Part shown: piece after piece, positions 46,119 to 59,758 of the stretch
Layout of the letters: each line of letters starts with the position of its first letter
Numbering within the stretch: position 1 is the stretch's first letter
Made by a program: the position numbers and the translations under genes
Notes under the pieces: generated by a model
Told to the model about the DNA's origin: nothing
Seen by the model: the letters and a program-made list of their open reading frames with translations, nothing else
Database searches by the model: none
Assembly: GCA_950295325.1 (NCBI GenBank)
Contig: OX485809.1
Location: forward strand, 19,714,001 to 19,778,000
Reading direction: 5' to 3'
DNA from: Polytrichum commune
Taxonomy: Eukaryota; Streptophyta; Polytrichopsida; Polytrichales; Polytrichaceae
DNA: 64,000 nucleotides

Positions 46119-49047
46119 CTAGGTCAGAAGCTGGAAAGAATTAATGACTGCCCTCAGTTTGTCAGACATTTTATTCCATCGCCGCTCATTGGCTCCTGTT
46201 GTTAGTGTGAAAAACTTACCTGCAAACACACCCCCCAAGAAACACTGTCATAACTGAAAGAGTGCCCAAAACTGTGCTTCCAATTTAAATTCTATTATTT
46301 TCAGGTTGCCCATCTGCAAGTAAATACCAACTGACTTGTTTAGTTCTTACTCAAGTAATAGATGCAGAAAACCCTTCCATATCCGAGGCCCACAGAATAG
46401 ATATAAATCTGGAATAAGAAAAGGAAAGAAAATGTGCACACCATCTTTAATAGCTACAGTTCCAAGTCCATGACGGGTGAAGTTGGAAGCCTTGGCCAGA
46501 AATTCAAACTGGTAGTATGTCTTCCCATCCTCAGATCTCTGCAAACCAGAGAATTGATGTAAGAAATGTGTTACATTATCACTACCACAAAATTCAAATG
46601 TCTCATTGAACCATTACTTAAATACCTTCATCAGTTTCAGCAAAAGGTAAAAAATAAATTTGAGTTAATAGTGCCACATGTTGCATAGTGGTTGGTTGGA
46701 ACATGTGAAGAAGTTGACGTGGCATGAAAATAAACCAATTTCGACAAATAAAGGCCCTAAATTGCTAAGGTACTACGGTATATATGTTGGACTCAGTAAG
46801 GTACCTCTTTGGCCTCAACGAGTTGAGTCTTCTGGGTTGGTGAAGCCAGTACCTTCTCAACTAAAGCTTTTGCAACCTTTGTACAAATATCCAGGTACAT
46901 AACAAATGTTTTAGCCAGGTAACAGATGGAAACCTATTGTGCAGCATAATATAGCTGAACCTTGTGATAACATGAAGTATGGTCTAATTGACTGCACACA
47001 AGCAAGGTTAGGCTACATGAAGTGCTTCGAGAAGACTACAACTAACTAGAGTGAACTGTTAAAGATGAAATAGAGGTTGCACCTCATCGGGTGAGCCCAA
47101 CTCTTCCAGACTTGCTTTGTCAGTCTTTATGATGCTCACGCTGACACTCTCCAAGGGCTCAATAACATCCTTGAATGCAATATCCTGGCCTTTGACAGCA
47201 ACTTCCTGTAAAACTCAACATGCAGACATGATTAACAGCTGATCGACGTCATCAATGTAGATACCGCTACCTGTACAAATTGTGATCCAATAAATAACAG
47301 ACTGGAAACTGTGCACATATATACCTGCCAGCCGAAAGGGTAGAAGAACTGATAACCATCGGCATTGTCCAATACAGCAGCATAGCCTTTGGGAGCTTCT
47401 GCACCATGGAATGAGTGCCCAAAAATCCACTATCATTCTTCGTGTAGGCAGGGATGGGGTCAGCCTGCGTTTACTGCAGCGCAACCATCGCCTTGCATTA
47501 CTGACATGTTACCCTACCTCCTCTAGCATATATTGCATGTCGCAGTACCCATGAGACACTCTTCTTAATTGGACAACTACATTTGAGTGGTATGTGGCAA
47601 GGCTTGTAGTGAAGAACAAACACTAAAAAGACGCGTGTTGCGATGAGGCTAGACTATGTGCTAAGAATATAGACACCATTCCAAGTTCAATAGTGATGTC
47701 ACAATTGGGAGGGTCTATGAGATCACTCACAGAATTAAGGAATCATCACTTTGCATCTCAACTCCAGTTTTGAAACTTGGAATAAACAGATGAGACAATT
47801 CCCGATTGTATCCAACGGTCAATATTGTATGGGAGTTGAAGTGCCCACAATAGACAATTGTAGCTTTGTATATCCAAATAGTAAGTGACACTAAATACCA
47901 TAAACAGAGTAGTTATTCGGGTTGCAGAGACCACATGGACTATTTCCTCAGGTTGACACATGCCATAAATCTCTGTCTCCTATAACTAGTGCAACAATAT
48001 TGATATTTTTACGAAATTTGTAGCACTTCATGACCATAGAAGAGTGATTATATGTTTGCATATGAATCACCAAAAAACTTCTGTGTAGAAAATCTAACAA
48101 AGAAGTTCAACTTCACAAAATAATGTTGCTTCATACTTTTAAAAACCCAGCTGGTCAACTTTCTACAGAGGGATTTGCAACTGGTGACCTATTGCCAATT
48201 TGTATAGGATAGCACCTCTTCATTGAACACAAAGAAATCATCCTGAGACGTTTTTTTCAACAGACATCCCATTGCAGAGAATGAGGTAAGAGCATCAAAT
48301 GACAAGGAGAAGTAACCCCGGAAATGAAAGAATGGCCTACTTGCAGCCAATGCAGTGTTGTCAAACGCTCCAAGAGTAGCAACTAAGGCAGCTGCTCCTC
48401 CCAGCACTTGTCGCCGATTCGTGGTCTCGGTTTCAGCTGCAACCATGGCGACACACAGCCTATTAAACAAAAATGCCTTTCTGACCCTTCACCTAACCCC
48501 TGAGAGCAGACACCGCCCACATCATCAAGTCGATTTGAAAACACAGTGATAGGGTGCACTTGGAAATCAAGTGCTAGAAAGGTCACCCATCAGAACACTA
48601 TTCCAGCCTTAGGCTGTTTAACCTCGGAGTTGCCATGAGATTTGGGTTAAGGCCTTCGGTTTAACCCACCCCATTGCTATGCAAACACCCCACACACACA
48701 CACAGGCAGGACAAATGATCCGCTTACCATCCTGGCCTTCGCTCGCCACAACCCTTACGCAGGAAGTAGGCCTACTTGCCACACGTCCAATTGAACTACC
48801 ATATCTTGCTGGGCCAGTCTGGCAACCCAAATCCCCCCTACATTGTTAGGTCAAATGTATCATATTATCATCGTCATCTTTCTACTTATAAGCTGTTACA
48901 TATAAATTCAAATTCGAATACCTATCAGAATTGTAGAATTTGGTACGCATCAGTGGGCTAGAAGTGCACCTCGTGAGAGAGACCGCTAGTGGTGCATCTT
49001 CTATCCAAGGAAGAATAAATAGAGCTGGAAACCTGGAGTGCGGCCAT
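46119..49047 (-). CDS. PPL1: PsbP-like protein 1, thylakoid lumen (8 exons)
   Basis: Minus-strand exons 49047-48970, 48818-48728, 48436-48341, 47398-47325, 47205-47083, 46876-46805, 46538-46442 and 46219-46119 join in frame (732 nt, 243 residues), close to the Arabidopsis length. The N-terminus MAALQVSSSIYSS and the following Ser/Arg-rich stretch form a chloroplast transit peptide. TTNRRQVLGGAAALVATLG...TALAA is a bipartite lumen signal with a twin arginine (Tat route) and an Ala-rich cleavage site. The mature PsbP fold shows GYQFFYPFGWQ, FKDVIEPLESVSVSI, KTYYQFEF, TRHGLGT and FTLTTGANERRWNKM. In Arabidopsis PPL1 helps photosystem II recover from photoinhibition. Intron 3 (47399-48340) carries a decayed MITE end near 47866-47912. 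The two 5' exons are inferred from phase and splice sites; an in-frame ATG at 48446 would lack any transit peptide. Confidence 0.92.
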
Positions 49048-50398
49048 ACCTCCCTGCACAAAGACGTCACACACCTTTCGTTACTATGAAAATCATCACA
49101 ACACTGCAGACAATTGAGGATTGAGCACATACAAATCCACTTGCATAGACCCTCATTTGGTGCCTCCATCATCTCCTCCCAGTAGTTCTTCTCCCATATC
49201 CGATAATCTGGCGCACTAGGGTTAGCTCAATACATATTAGAATGCCAATCCACCAGAATGCAGAATATGAAAGGCATGGATGGGAAAGGTTCCCTATACC
49301 CCTAGACAGACCTAAGTAAACCTTCCTCTGGGGTTTAAACGATAACCCCATGCAGTCAAATTGGTGTCAAGCGGGTAATCAAAGTGTAGGGCATCTCAAC
49401 GGCTTGTCATTATACATCTCCTACTTCAAAGAGGCCTCAACTCATGATTCTCAATTGCATAACCCCATGAAAATGCATTCCAGAAGAAGGCCCATCCATT
49501 CAATGCACCATTTAAAATTCTTCAAGCTCTCCGCATTTCAATTACATTTCGAGCCATGCCAACATGTAGAGGCTCACAATGCGCTGCCATCTCGACATGC
49601 CACACCATACATCGTCAAGGCATCGGACATTGGAATAACATAATAAATTAACATCTGGAGATGTACATTGCTTTAAAAAACCATGCTATGGAGGGATGCT
49701 AACTTGAGTCACCAATTACCAGTTCCAATTCAGCTTCGTACACAAGGAATAACTATATCCTACACATGAAGAGCCTTCGAAATGACAATGCAGCCAGAAA
49801 ATGCCCCTTCTTTCTGACCAAACGAACTGAATGCTCGGACTCAGACACCACAAACTCATCCGAAACAACCAAATTCATGAAAGCAAAGAAACTGAACCAA
49901 TCAAGAATGTGTAGAAATTACGATAAGTCGACGCACAGTGCACCAAATGGTGCGAGTGTAGGCTCAAATGACGCACCGGGAAGATGGCGAGTCTGTGGAG
50001 GCGAGTGCGCGCGGAGATGAGGTCCAGCGGAGGAGCAATTGTGCGTGCAATCACGCAGGGGTGAGCAGAGGAAGTGCACCAAAGGGACTTGCGGTATCCG
50101 GAGCAGTGCTGTTGAGCCCTCCACGTGGGGCTCCCTGGATAACCCTACCGAACTATCGTCGACGACCATCCGTTTTGTATTGACGACGTTTCCCTTCTCG
50201 GACTCTCTTCGTCGTTCTCCTCAACGTTGGGGCTTCCCTGGATACCCCTTCCGGATCCTCGTCGCCAGTGTGGACGAAAATGGTTTCTTCGTTGCAACGT
50301 CCAGCGACGCAGCCCGTTGGATGATAAATAGCTTTCCGTCGCTAATCTATCGTCGTCGTCTAGAACGACATTTCAAGGGGTTTCTCTATTTGAAAGTA
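49048..50398. other. PPL1 upstream and intergenic DNA
   Basis: The part next to 49047 is the likely PPL1 promoter. A GC-richer stretch at 49970-50350 has overlapping open frames on both strands that I do not recognise. Confidence 0.4.
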
Positions 50399-50618
50399 CA
50401 CCAAATATGATATTCAATGTCGCTTACTATTTGGATTTACGCAGTACTATATGTCTTTTTACTATTGATGTTTTTCTTACCAAGTAAAGTTGTTAATGTT
50501 CTATAATGTCCAAACAACAACTTTAACATTTGTTGGTAAAAAAAATGAGATAGACATTAAAGAGATATAAACTTGCGTAATTTCAAATAGTAAGTGATAC
50601 TAAATATCACATGCAGTG
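50399..50618. mobile_element. CACTAAAT-type MITE, short form (family C)
   Basis: 220 bp bounded by CACCAAATATGATATTC and the complement of CACTGCATGTGATATTTAGT, with TA on both sides (50397-50398, 50619-50620). The inner arms are also inverted (tactatttggatttacgca versus tgcgtaatttcaaatagta). It is a sister of 52847-53067. Confidence 0.85.
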
Positions 50619-50620
50619 TA

Positions 50621-51715
50621 GTTCTCAATGTTTTATGATATAAAACCCAAAGGATTTATGGATTACGATATGTAGTGGACCAATAAGGCACAAGTGCCTA
50701 TTGTGGTCACTTTGAGCATTACAAACCCTCGCCTAACCTAGAGAAACTATCCAATATTTTAACTAGATAAAGCAATTATGTTGTGAGCACAACAACGTTA
50801 TGATCATATGGATCAAGTCATACTCAAGATATGTGGGTGTTATTTGGTTCCTTCTTCATGTTCTCCAACTTCTATTGGTTAAAATTACACAACAAAACTT
50901 GTGTTGCATTAGCAAATCTACAATGAAACATATGCAAAAATTGGATTGAAACTTGGACCTCCCTTGCTTTACTTATCAAAAGTGCATGTTTGTTAAATTT
51001 CTTGAATGGATACATAGGTCCTCCCAATTATGTTCACTATCGAGTGTAGAGTAGTTATTAACATTTAAAGACGTAGTGCAATCTCCTTTAAACATGTGTC
51101 TTTATGATGTTGATTTTTGATCCTCGCCAAACCACATACCAATCAAATCTAGGGGTCCGATTAAGAAAAACAACTGCATAACATCCACATACCTTAAATT
51201 CTTTAGGATTGTCCCAAGGCACAAATCCCATTCAACCATTCCTAGCCACATAGATTACCCTCGCCACCCTCAAAAACTAAGTAAATAAAATGGACTTTGT
51301 AGTTTGTTGATATTTTGTGTCCTTCAAACAATGAGCCATGTTTTAAATCATTGATGTGAAACAATTAGTGTTCATTTTGGATATATGTAGTTGTTGACTT
51401 TGGGAGGAAAATAAATGCATTATTTGGGATCATTCACAGAATTGGACACTTCTACTTAAGAAAAAAAGGAAATCTCCTTAGACAAGTCCAATCTAGACCA
51501 ATGAGCGATCCCATCATCATCCCGACTACAAGGAATATGTTATTTAGTGTGGCTCACTTGATTAAAAAAGTTGTATGTTTTAACAACCAAGTTGGCCTAA
51601 CCATGCACCATAATGCACGAGTTGTTCCTTATGATTATTTTTGTTAAGATTACGGTTTATGGCAGGTTTATTACCCCAAGAAATCAACACAACATAATTT
51701 CAATTGAAGGATCGC
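50621..51715. other. Intergenic DNA, no gene seen
   Basis: AT-rich sequence. The phrase atatgtgggtgttatttggt near 50828 recurs at about 63734 with similar flanks (tgcatttgttgg.tt..tt, gttattgagtgt.gagt), so both are copies of an undefined dispersed repeat. Confidence 0.45.
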
Positions 51716-51718
51716 TAA

Positions 51719-52296
51719 GGGCCGGTTTACACCATGGACTATGAAGTCGAACCGTGGAAGATGGCCCTTTTCCATGGTCCGACTTCATGGTCCAACTTCC
51801 ATGGTTCGATTTCCTTAAAAATCAATTTACAAAGCCTTTGAGCCCCTCATTGGGTGTGAACTGAATGTGCACCAAGAGGAATGACCATGCACCAAAAAAT
51901 GAATGTGTTGATTTTTCTAACATATGACCAAAAAGGGCAATTTTGACCCAAAAGAAGGGGGAAAAAGGTTTGATCATTCTCTTCTCTTCATCTTCCCTTA
52001 TTCCATTTTTTTTTAAATCATTAAAAAATCATTTATAACATTATGTTTATGCAATGGGCCCGTGCCTTTTTTTATTAGAGCACCTCTTTTGCCTCTCACA
52101 CCACAAAACCCGTTTGACCATGTCAGTGGATAATGTAGGCCTTTAATTATATATTTTGAGACCTCGAACTTCATGGTCACTCTGACATTTTTTTACTTTG
52201 GTGTAAACCGAAGTGGTCCTAGGACGCGTTCAACATCCAATCCCAAATTTTACAAGGCCTTGGGACGACTTCAGGGTCCATGGTGTGAACAACCCC
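51719..52296. mobile_element. Tourist/Harbinger-like MITE (family A, copy 3, most intact)
   Basis: 578 bp bounded by GGGCCGGTTTACACCATGGA and the complement of GGGGTTGTTCACACCATGGA, flanked by TAA on both sides (51716-51718, 52297-52299). It is the reference copy for 597-1190 and 23700-23880. No transposase. Confidence 0.9.
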
Positions 52297-52814
52297 TAAA
52301 CATGACGTCGTATTTTGTGACAAATCCTATATAGTGGAATTGCAATCCTTGATGGCTACTATGACATCCATTGAGCATTGATGAAAAGAAATCCGGCTTT
52401 CTAAGAGTCCCCACTAGACTAAACATTTTTTCTTCCCTTGTCATGTAGTACGTAAGTAAGTTATATTGAAGGATAAACACCGGATTTGTGGCCGCCATAC
52501 AAATCAATTTGGGGTTTTCTTTGTTTAGCATATCGACTTCGTAACCATAGATTCAAAAAAATTCCATTGAGATTGTGGTGGGGATAAATCATCCATAACC
52601 CTACAAGGGATTGGTTTTTAACCGGACCCGTGACATAGTTACCACGAATCCGAAACCCACTCCGGTAAGTAACCAAGAGCGCTTTGTGGAATAAAGTACA
52701 CAAGAAAGTATTGGACCCGTTCCCAAACCGGAGAATCTTTGACACCACACATGGAGGTTACGTAAACCCATCCAAACAACCACCGATTCCCTCCATGCAT
52801 GTAAAGTGAAACAT

Positions 52815-53275
52815 TGGGAACAATGAATGGGGAGAACCGACCACTACACTAAATATTGTGTGTGTTTAGTGTCACTCGCTATTTGGAGTTATGCAAGGCT
52901 ATCCCTTATTGGCTATAAATGTAGTTTTTACCAAATAAAAATGTGAATGTTTTATGATGTCCAAACAACCCATTTAATCTTTGTTGGTAGAAAATGAGAT
53001 GTACAATAAACAATTTAAGTGTTACGTAATTCATAATAGTTAGTGATATTGAATACAATATTTAGTGTAGTTATTAAATGAATTGATTGAGTTTTGAGAG
53101 ATAACAGGTTCAAGTTGAAGACTCTGGGAGAATTACTAATCGTTTTAGAAGAATCTATAGAACATACTTATAATTAAATGAAGAAAAACGGAAAAATGTC
53201 AACATGCAATTGGTTGGACTTGGAAACACTAGGATCTCCACCAATTATGCCCAAAAATCTTGGGAACCTTTATTT
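52815..53275. repeat. Fold-back family F arm split by a MITE
   Basis: The family F arm starts aatgaatggggagaaccgacc, is interrupted by the MITE at 52847-53067, and resumes at gagttttgagagataacagg through ggaaacactaggatctcc. The order of insertion is therefore F first, MITE second. Confidence 0.78.
52847..53067. mobile_element. CACTAAAT-type MITE, short form (family C) nested in family F
   Basis: 221 bp with ends CACTAAATATTGTG and the complement of CACTAAATATTGTATTC, and TA on both sides (52845-52846, 53068-53069). Internal arms (ctatttggagttatgca / tacgtaattcataatagttag) match the copy at 50399. Confidence 0.87.
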
Positions 53276-55658
53276 GCTCGAAGGTTTTATTTTACCTTAT
53301 GATCTACCATAAGTAGCATCCAAGATACTAGATTAGTGGAATTAAAACCTTATTATAGGGGGCATGTTATTACCTAAACCCATTTTGGGTTGAAGGCCAC
53401 TCCATTCCAACTGGGTACCACTAAAGTAACTTGGGTCTTGGATGTCATATTAATAGTCAGAGAAACTATGGAGAAGCCTAGACTGGTTAACATATTTTGA
53501 TCAAGAAATCGCGGGGGCAATGAGTGGGGAGAACCAACCGTTTGTTACAAATGACACAATTGAGTTTGAGAAATGACTAGTTGAAAGTTCAAGTCTTCAT
53601 GAAAATTACATATCATTTTACATGAATCTAGAGAATATATCATGAACTAAGAAAGGAAAAACTAAAAGATGTCAACGTGTAACCAATTGGGCTTGAAAAC
53701 ACTACTAATTGATTATGTCCAACAACCCCCCCAAACACTACATGGGGGTTCATTGTTCAATGAACTTGATAAGAGACCCTTATCCCCATGATTCAAGAGC
53801 CATATCCTTGAGCTTAATGAGTCATTGACAATTGTTGCTCATCTCATATTGGATATGAATCAAAGAATGTTCATAACATTACACATCTCCTTGGTTGCGT
53901 TTCATGGGACCATGAGCATAATTCTTCTTTAATTCCAGGATTCCTTGTTTATGGGGAGTACTCAAATTGTGTACTATGAACTTATTAGAGTTATCTCTAA
54001 TTTTTTTTTAAATGCAACCTCTTTCTTTGAAAAAAGACCAACTTGTAACTTCTTGGTTATGTTATGTAGTACTTACCAAAGTTATCCATGTGCTCCAAAT
54101 TTTACAAATTGTCGACATTTTTGAAATGCAAGCATTTTGATGATAGAGTGCAAGAGAAGCTAGCAACCCTTCAATGTTCGAGTTTTTATTTTGTTTTTAT
54201 TCACTTTGGAAACAATAGATTTTGTCTCCAATTTGAACAAGCGGATAACGCTTACATACTACCACGTTAGTTATGTGGAGTGTTACTAGGAATATTTCTC
54301 AAAAGTGGGGACATTGAGTCTATAAAATGAACTATGTTGAAGTGGAACATTGTGTAGCCTCTCTATGTGATATCGAAGGGTCGGGTAGGTGACTTAGTGA
54401 ACGATCACGCTTGAAGCACTCCCGTAGACCGATTCAATATCCCACGTGCATATTCAAGGCTCCCATTTCCTCCTCATCACTTGTAAGTTGCAAGTCCGAC
54501 TACTTAGTTGTAGGGATTATTTTGTAGACGAGAAATGTCATGCACTTGTATGCATGCCCTCTTCAAGATCTCAACATCAACGTGGTTTATGCAATGTGTA
54601 TCTATTTATTAGTTACATCTGCTATCTTTGTTCCAACTAGATTCTACTATATGTAAGATTAGAGGATTCTCAATTCAGTTAGATTCTATTATACATCAGA
54701 CTAGAGGATTCCGTTTTAGGAGATCTAATAGTTCGAAAAGATGAAGGGGAGTTGTTATCCATTAATTGGGACCATGATGTTACAAAATGTTCTCACCTTA
54801 TAAGTAACGAGTGTTAGTTAAGAGCAGTTAGCTCACCCCACATGCATGGAGGGAGAGCCGGTTAATTTTATGCTCAAGGATTAGTTGAGGGGAGCTTCAA
54901 CTTTTAGTTCCTACAAGTATATAAAGCTCAAGGTTGGGTGGATCATGCTTCTTATTCTCTTCTCTCTTTTTGAGAGACGTTACACTTTCACTCCAACCTT
55001 GTATAGGAGTGTTTTGGATTGCAATGTATTCTTTCAATTGACCAAATATATATATTTTAACCCCTAAGTCCGTGAGAGGCCCAAACTGATGAATAATTGA
55101 TGGTTTATGTTTTGAATGAGACCTTTGGTTTTTTAAGACGTAGGTGAAACTGATGTGAGAAATAATGAAATTCATTTTGCATCCAACACGCCAAATTTCA
55201 CTGGATTTGGACTAAACCCCAACCTTGTGGGGTTTTCCAAAGTCACCCAACGCCCCAAATTCCGTTGGATTTGGATTAAGCCGCATGATACACTAGGAAA
55301 TGTGTTAGATAGGAAAACAACACTCATGTGTACTTGAAAAGCTATGAAAGTTTTCATGGATCTATTTTAATTTATGTTTCAAATGTCTACTGTTAGGATT
55401 GGTAATTGAAGTTTTTGAAGTATCTTAAGATTGGAAGTGAAACATAATGCTATGCATTGCAAGGGCTCTCAAGAAATCTCATTTGGTGCAAACATAAAAA
55501 TTTCAAACCTCAAAGGTTCACAATTTAGTTGGAAATCTTATACAAAAAGTTTCTTCCCAATTGGGTCTCGTTTAATCATTCATTTGATGATGTCAGTAGG
55601 GTTAAAGTTTGCTTTCAATCATCTACCCCACCCATTATACCTTCACATACATGTACTC
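53276..55658. other. Intergenic DNA with a third family F arm
   Basis: Apart from the family F arm at about 53515-53740 (gagtggggagaaccaacc ... cttgaaaacacta) no element or gene is supported. Repeated phrases gattctattatacNNNagNNtagaggattc occur at 54640-54710. A small duplicated phrase (caccaaatttcNNtggatttgga...aaccc) is at 55190-55280. Confidence 0.45.
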
Positions 55659-56033
55659 CACTAAATATGATATTTAATGTCATCAATTTGAATTGTCTTG
55701 CTCAAGACTAATTGCAAACCGTGGTATAGTGTCACCACCACTTAATGTTAATCCAACATTATTTGTCATTCCTTGTAAATGTTTTGGGGAACTATAGAAC
55801 TACAAAGTTGCAACTACTGTCACTTACCAAGTGACATTATTTCATCCAAATATCAGTCATCCATGACAATATTTCATTACAAGTTGTTGACAAGAGAAGG
55901 TAGGGTTTCGGCCAATGGATGAACTCGTCCATCATTCATGACAATATTTGTAAACTTATCCATAAGAAGTGGCATCCGGAAAGTTACCATGGTGACATGA
56001 AATATCATATGACACTAGATATCATATTTGGTG
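55659..56033. mobile_element. CACTAAAT-type MITE, long form (family C)
   Basis: 375 bp from CACTAAATATGATATTTAAT to the complement of CACCAAATATGATATCTAGT. The right flank is TA and the left TC. It is alignable with 14253-14612. Confidence 0.8.
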
Positions 56034-59000
56034 TAGTTTCGTGTTCACACTGTCATGTGAACAATTGATATTTTTTGGGATAGCTCATACAAAGGTCAAT
56101 ATCATATTTGTATAGGTGGATGCTAAAAAAACACCTAGAGTTTGAGTTTTAAATTATCTCTCTCATAAACATCGATTTGAGGCCAATTTTGAGGAGAATG
56201 GTGCTCAGGTGTCTAGGAGATAACTATATGTGGCAATTTTTATTTTGGTGATGTTTATATGTCTAAGCTAAGCTCAATTGCAATCTTTAGTCAAACCCGT
56301 ACTCCGTGTGCATAATCGCCTTGATAAAAAAAATTAAACTCTATTCCGATGTTTCATAGTGAAGATGATGAATATGCACATGTCCGCAACACAAATCGTG
56401 AAGGTGAAATGATCCCTCCATGACCAAAGCCCCCCATGTTCAAGAGAGTCAAAAGAGTGAAGTACAACGTTTAATCCTTTGGGGTCAAATTTGAGATATA
56501 TTGTGGAGTGGTTGTAAGCTTAAATTTTGAAAATGGTGTATGAATCAAAGCATGTGAAAAGAAATGGAGAGCTACATTTGCACACCATCAAATTGAGCAA
56601 GTTGAGTTGAGACATGAGGTGCAACACGAGAGAGTTGGGTTTTTCTTGCTTAGTGCTCTGCTTACTGTCAAGCTTAGTCTTTGTGCAATACATCCTCTTA
56701 TCAAGAGGCCACACCATTCTTTTGCACATTTATGTACCTTTCAAAACCTGGGAGGGTGGGTGGGGTCATTTCTCATGGCTATGCCCTTGCATATCAAACA
56801 ACTTATCATGGTCATTGTCATCTCTTGGTATGTCTCTAAGAAAGTAAACAACCATGAGTAAACTATTTTACTAAGGTTTTACCCTTGCACCCTTAGTATA
56901 AAGTAATGTATTTCACATCCAAAGTATGCCATTCTCAAGTATAAACCTTGTCCACTACTACTTCAAAGTCCTATCATTACTTAATATATTGCCTAACATT
57001 CCTCATCATTAAAGAATGTCTAAGCCCTATATACACACTATTTTTGACAAAAGTTGGTAAGCAAAACCTAAAGATACTGTCAAATTTGTGAAGGGTTTGC
57101 CTCACATGTGCCCATGCCACCAACCAAGTCCAAAGAGAGGGTTAGTAACGTACACAAGGTGAATTAACAGCAGACCCCAATTGTTATCTATGTCACACAA
57201 TAATGTACAACATGAACATACATTTTGCAAAACAAAATACACATACTTCCATGGAGTACTCTACATGTTCCTTAGCCGTTTGAACCTTGTGCATTCAAGG
57301 TTAGAGTTGAGTTACATACACCACCCAACAAACCAAAATTGCACCACTTACACTAAGCTCAAAAGTTACTTAGGGTAAACAACCACCGCGGTTTAGCCAG
57401 CGAAAGGAGATCCTTGTGACCTCACTCTCTTAATATAGAGTTAGGTAATCCTTTGTGGCCATAGATGCAGATGCCTTGATCTATGGTGGATATCCGTTGG
57501 CTGAGACTAACCTAATCCTAAAGTAACTTTACTTTGGGTTTAGCATAAGTTAACTGGTTTGGTTCGTTTATGGTTAAGGCAATACATAGTAGAGAGAGAG
57601 ATGTTCACTTGATAGAAGCAACATGCAACAATATGGGGACTTGATCATATCAAGGAATATGGATTGAATTTGGGTTGTATATGGATGTATAGAAACGTGC
57701 TTTAAGACTCATGTGCAACGTGCATGTCATGTTGCCAATATAGTCACGAGTCAATGTTTTGATCAAATCACATTGAACTAAAATGAGAATTTGTGGGACA
57801 GTAAATGGGTTGCACACGAGCTCCGACCCCTTATTTCGAATGTTTTTATGAGAATTGATGACATATGTACATGCTTGGGGATAGGAATTTGCATCAAAAT
57901 TTCCTTTCTAACTATGTTTGTTCTTGAACTTGAACCATATTATGAACTTAGGGCACACTAAGTGTTGGCCACACCGATGAAACTTTGGCTATCACCTTTG
58001 TTAATTATGAAAGTGAAATCTACCATGAATGGGTAATATTAGGAATAAACGCTATGAAATAGTAGGAGGTAGGTTAAGGATTGAGGGTGAAGAAAGACCT
58101 AGAGGTTAACGATAACATGGTTTTGGAATGTGACCTTAAGGTAGTGGGGCTTTGAGCGATTAGGACCATGATTTAAGGAAAATGGTAGAGAAACTTTGGA
58201 AGGTTACCTCCATGTGGAATTAACGGAATGAATTGTTGATTGCTATTGGGGGTTTGTATGTGCAATTTGGTTAGAATAGTCATGTGTGAAGGTTTGTCTT
58301 GGTGTAGTAGATCTATAGTCAACTTTGGTGGTAAAAAATAGTCATGAACAATTGTGGGCTCACATAACCCTAGGTTGTTTTGGGTTATTGTGGACTATGG
58401 TATTAGACAAGCTTGATAGATAAGTTGTATGTATGAGAGGTAGGTGGAGGTAGGGGGGTGTACCATGGAACCAAACCTCTAAGGATTGACGACTTGGTGG
58501 TTGAAGTGCGGTAAGTGATAGACACAACTATAGAAACGAGTAGAAGGCATATGGGGTTACACAAAATAGTATTGAGTCATAGGTGATCCTTGAATCCGAC
58601 TAAATGAAGGGATAAGAAGCAAGAAGGTCACACCAAACTACCTCCACTAGATAGAACAATGCTAGCGAAACATGGGTAATAAGTGGCGGTACCAATATGA
58701 AGTATTTTTAACTACATAATTTGTGGTCTAAAAGTGGCAGTGAAGAGTACCACATTCCAAATATGCGGTCAATACTCCTATGGGGGTATACTTAAAGTTT
58801 AGGAATAGAGTAAGGCAATGACACCAACTACCGGGAACATGTGGTTATGATAGACGTGAGGGAGGAGGTAAGGTGGTAATGACCAAACTAGGAAAAGAAA
58901 AAGGCTTCCCCCCGATAACAATGGAACCAATTCCCGGTAAAAGTTTTAGTGGTAGGGAACACTAGATTATTGTGTAAGAGTTGATGCCAAGAAGTGGCAA

Positions 59001-59252
59001 GGAGCCGGTAGTATTATAATCATCCCAACCAACGAGGGAGGGGGTTAATAGTGAGTGTGGGAAATCAGTGTAGGTGATCTAAATTTCTTTGCGCTATGAA
59101 ATTAATGCCACCAAAAGACCTAGGAAGCATTATTCATCCTAGCACCATTTGATGAAAACATTGTTCATAACTCAACATTAATCATTATTCATAACATCCT
59201 CATTGCATTATTTACTTTTGGATTATTTTGTTTTTGTCACTCTACAAACACC
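56034..59252. other. Intergenic DNA, no gene seen
   Basis: About 3.2 kb without coding signal or intact elements. From 57600 to 59100 the sequence is G-rich on the plus strand with many short gg/tagg runs, which may be an old LTR-retrotransposon interior, but no protein motif supports this. Confidence 0.45.
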
Positions 59253-59255
59253 TTA

Positions 59256-59757
59256 GGGCCACTTTACACACGAGCCAAGAGCCGTGACCATGCATTTGTG
59301 AGATTCCAAAAGAAAGTGTCCAAAGGCCGTCATGACACACCTCCATAATCATGTAGTGTGGTCATGGACCCTCAAGTGTAGTGTGAAGTCGTTTGTGACC
59401 GGGCCCTCAACCAAATGTTATTTCAATAAATTTCTATTCATGCAGGTCCTCACACATGATAAAATAGAATAAATCAATGGTTGTAAGCGTTCGGAGTGCC
59501 ATGGTCTCCCGGTTTTGTGTTAGTCCTACCTCCAAGAGGTGGATTTTGAAAAGAGTCCAAGTGACCATTAACATGATCCATTTGATGCCATGTAGGAGTC
59601 CATGTAGACTTTCCATCCATCTTGCATTCACATACTCACTCCGTTGGCCCCTCGAGCGTAGTGCGAAGCGAACTTGGACTGGCTCTGCCTTTTCCACCAA
59701 TGAGAGTGCTTGAAGTGCAATGGTCACGGGCTCTTAGTCTCGTGTGTGAAGTGACCC
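59256..59757. mobile_element. Tourist/Harbinger-like MITE (family B-like)
   Basis: 502 bp bounded by GGGCCACTTTACACACGAGC and the complement of GGGTCACTTCACACACGAGA, flanked by TTA on both sides (59253-59255, 59758-59760). The TIR start resembles the element in the Copia RT at 16425 (GGGCCGCTTTACACC). No transposase. Confidence 0.9.
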
Positions 59758-59758
59758 T

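Noticed and set aside
48444-48446. ATG in good context as the PPL1 start
   Set aside because: It would remove the transit peptide and leave a phase-matched upstream acceptor (gttgcag) unused; the two-exon leader from 49047 fits phase, composition and family better.
49918-50410. Overlapping frames in a GC-rich patch upstream of PPL1
   Set aside because: Open on both strands with no domain; GC content alone explains the lack of stops.
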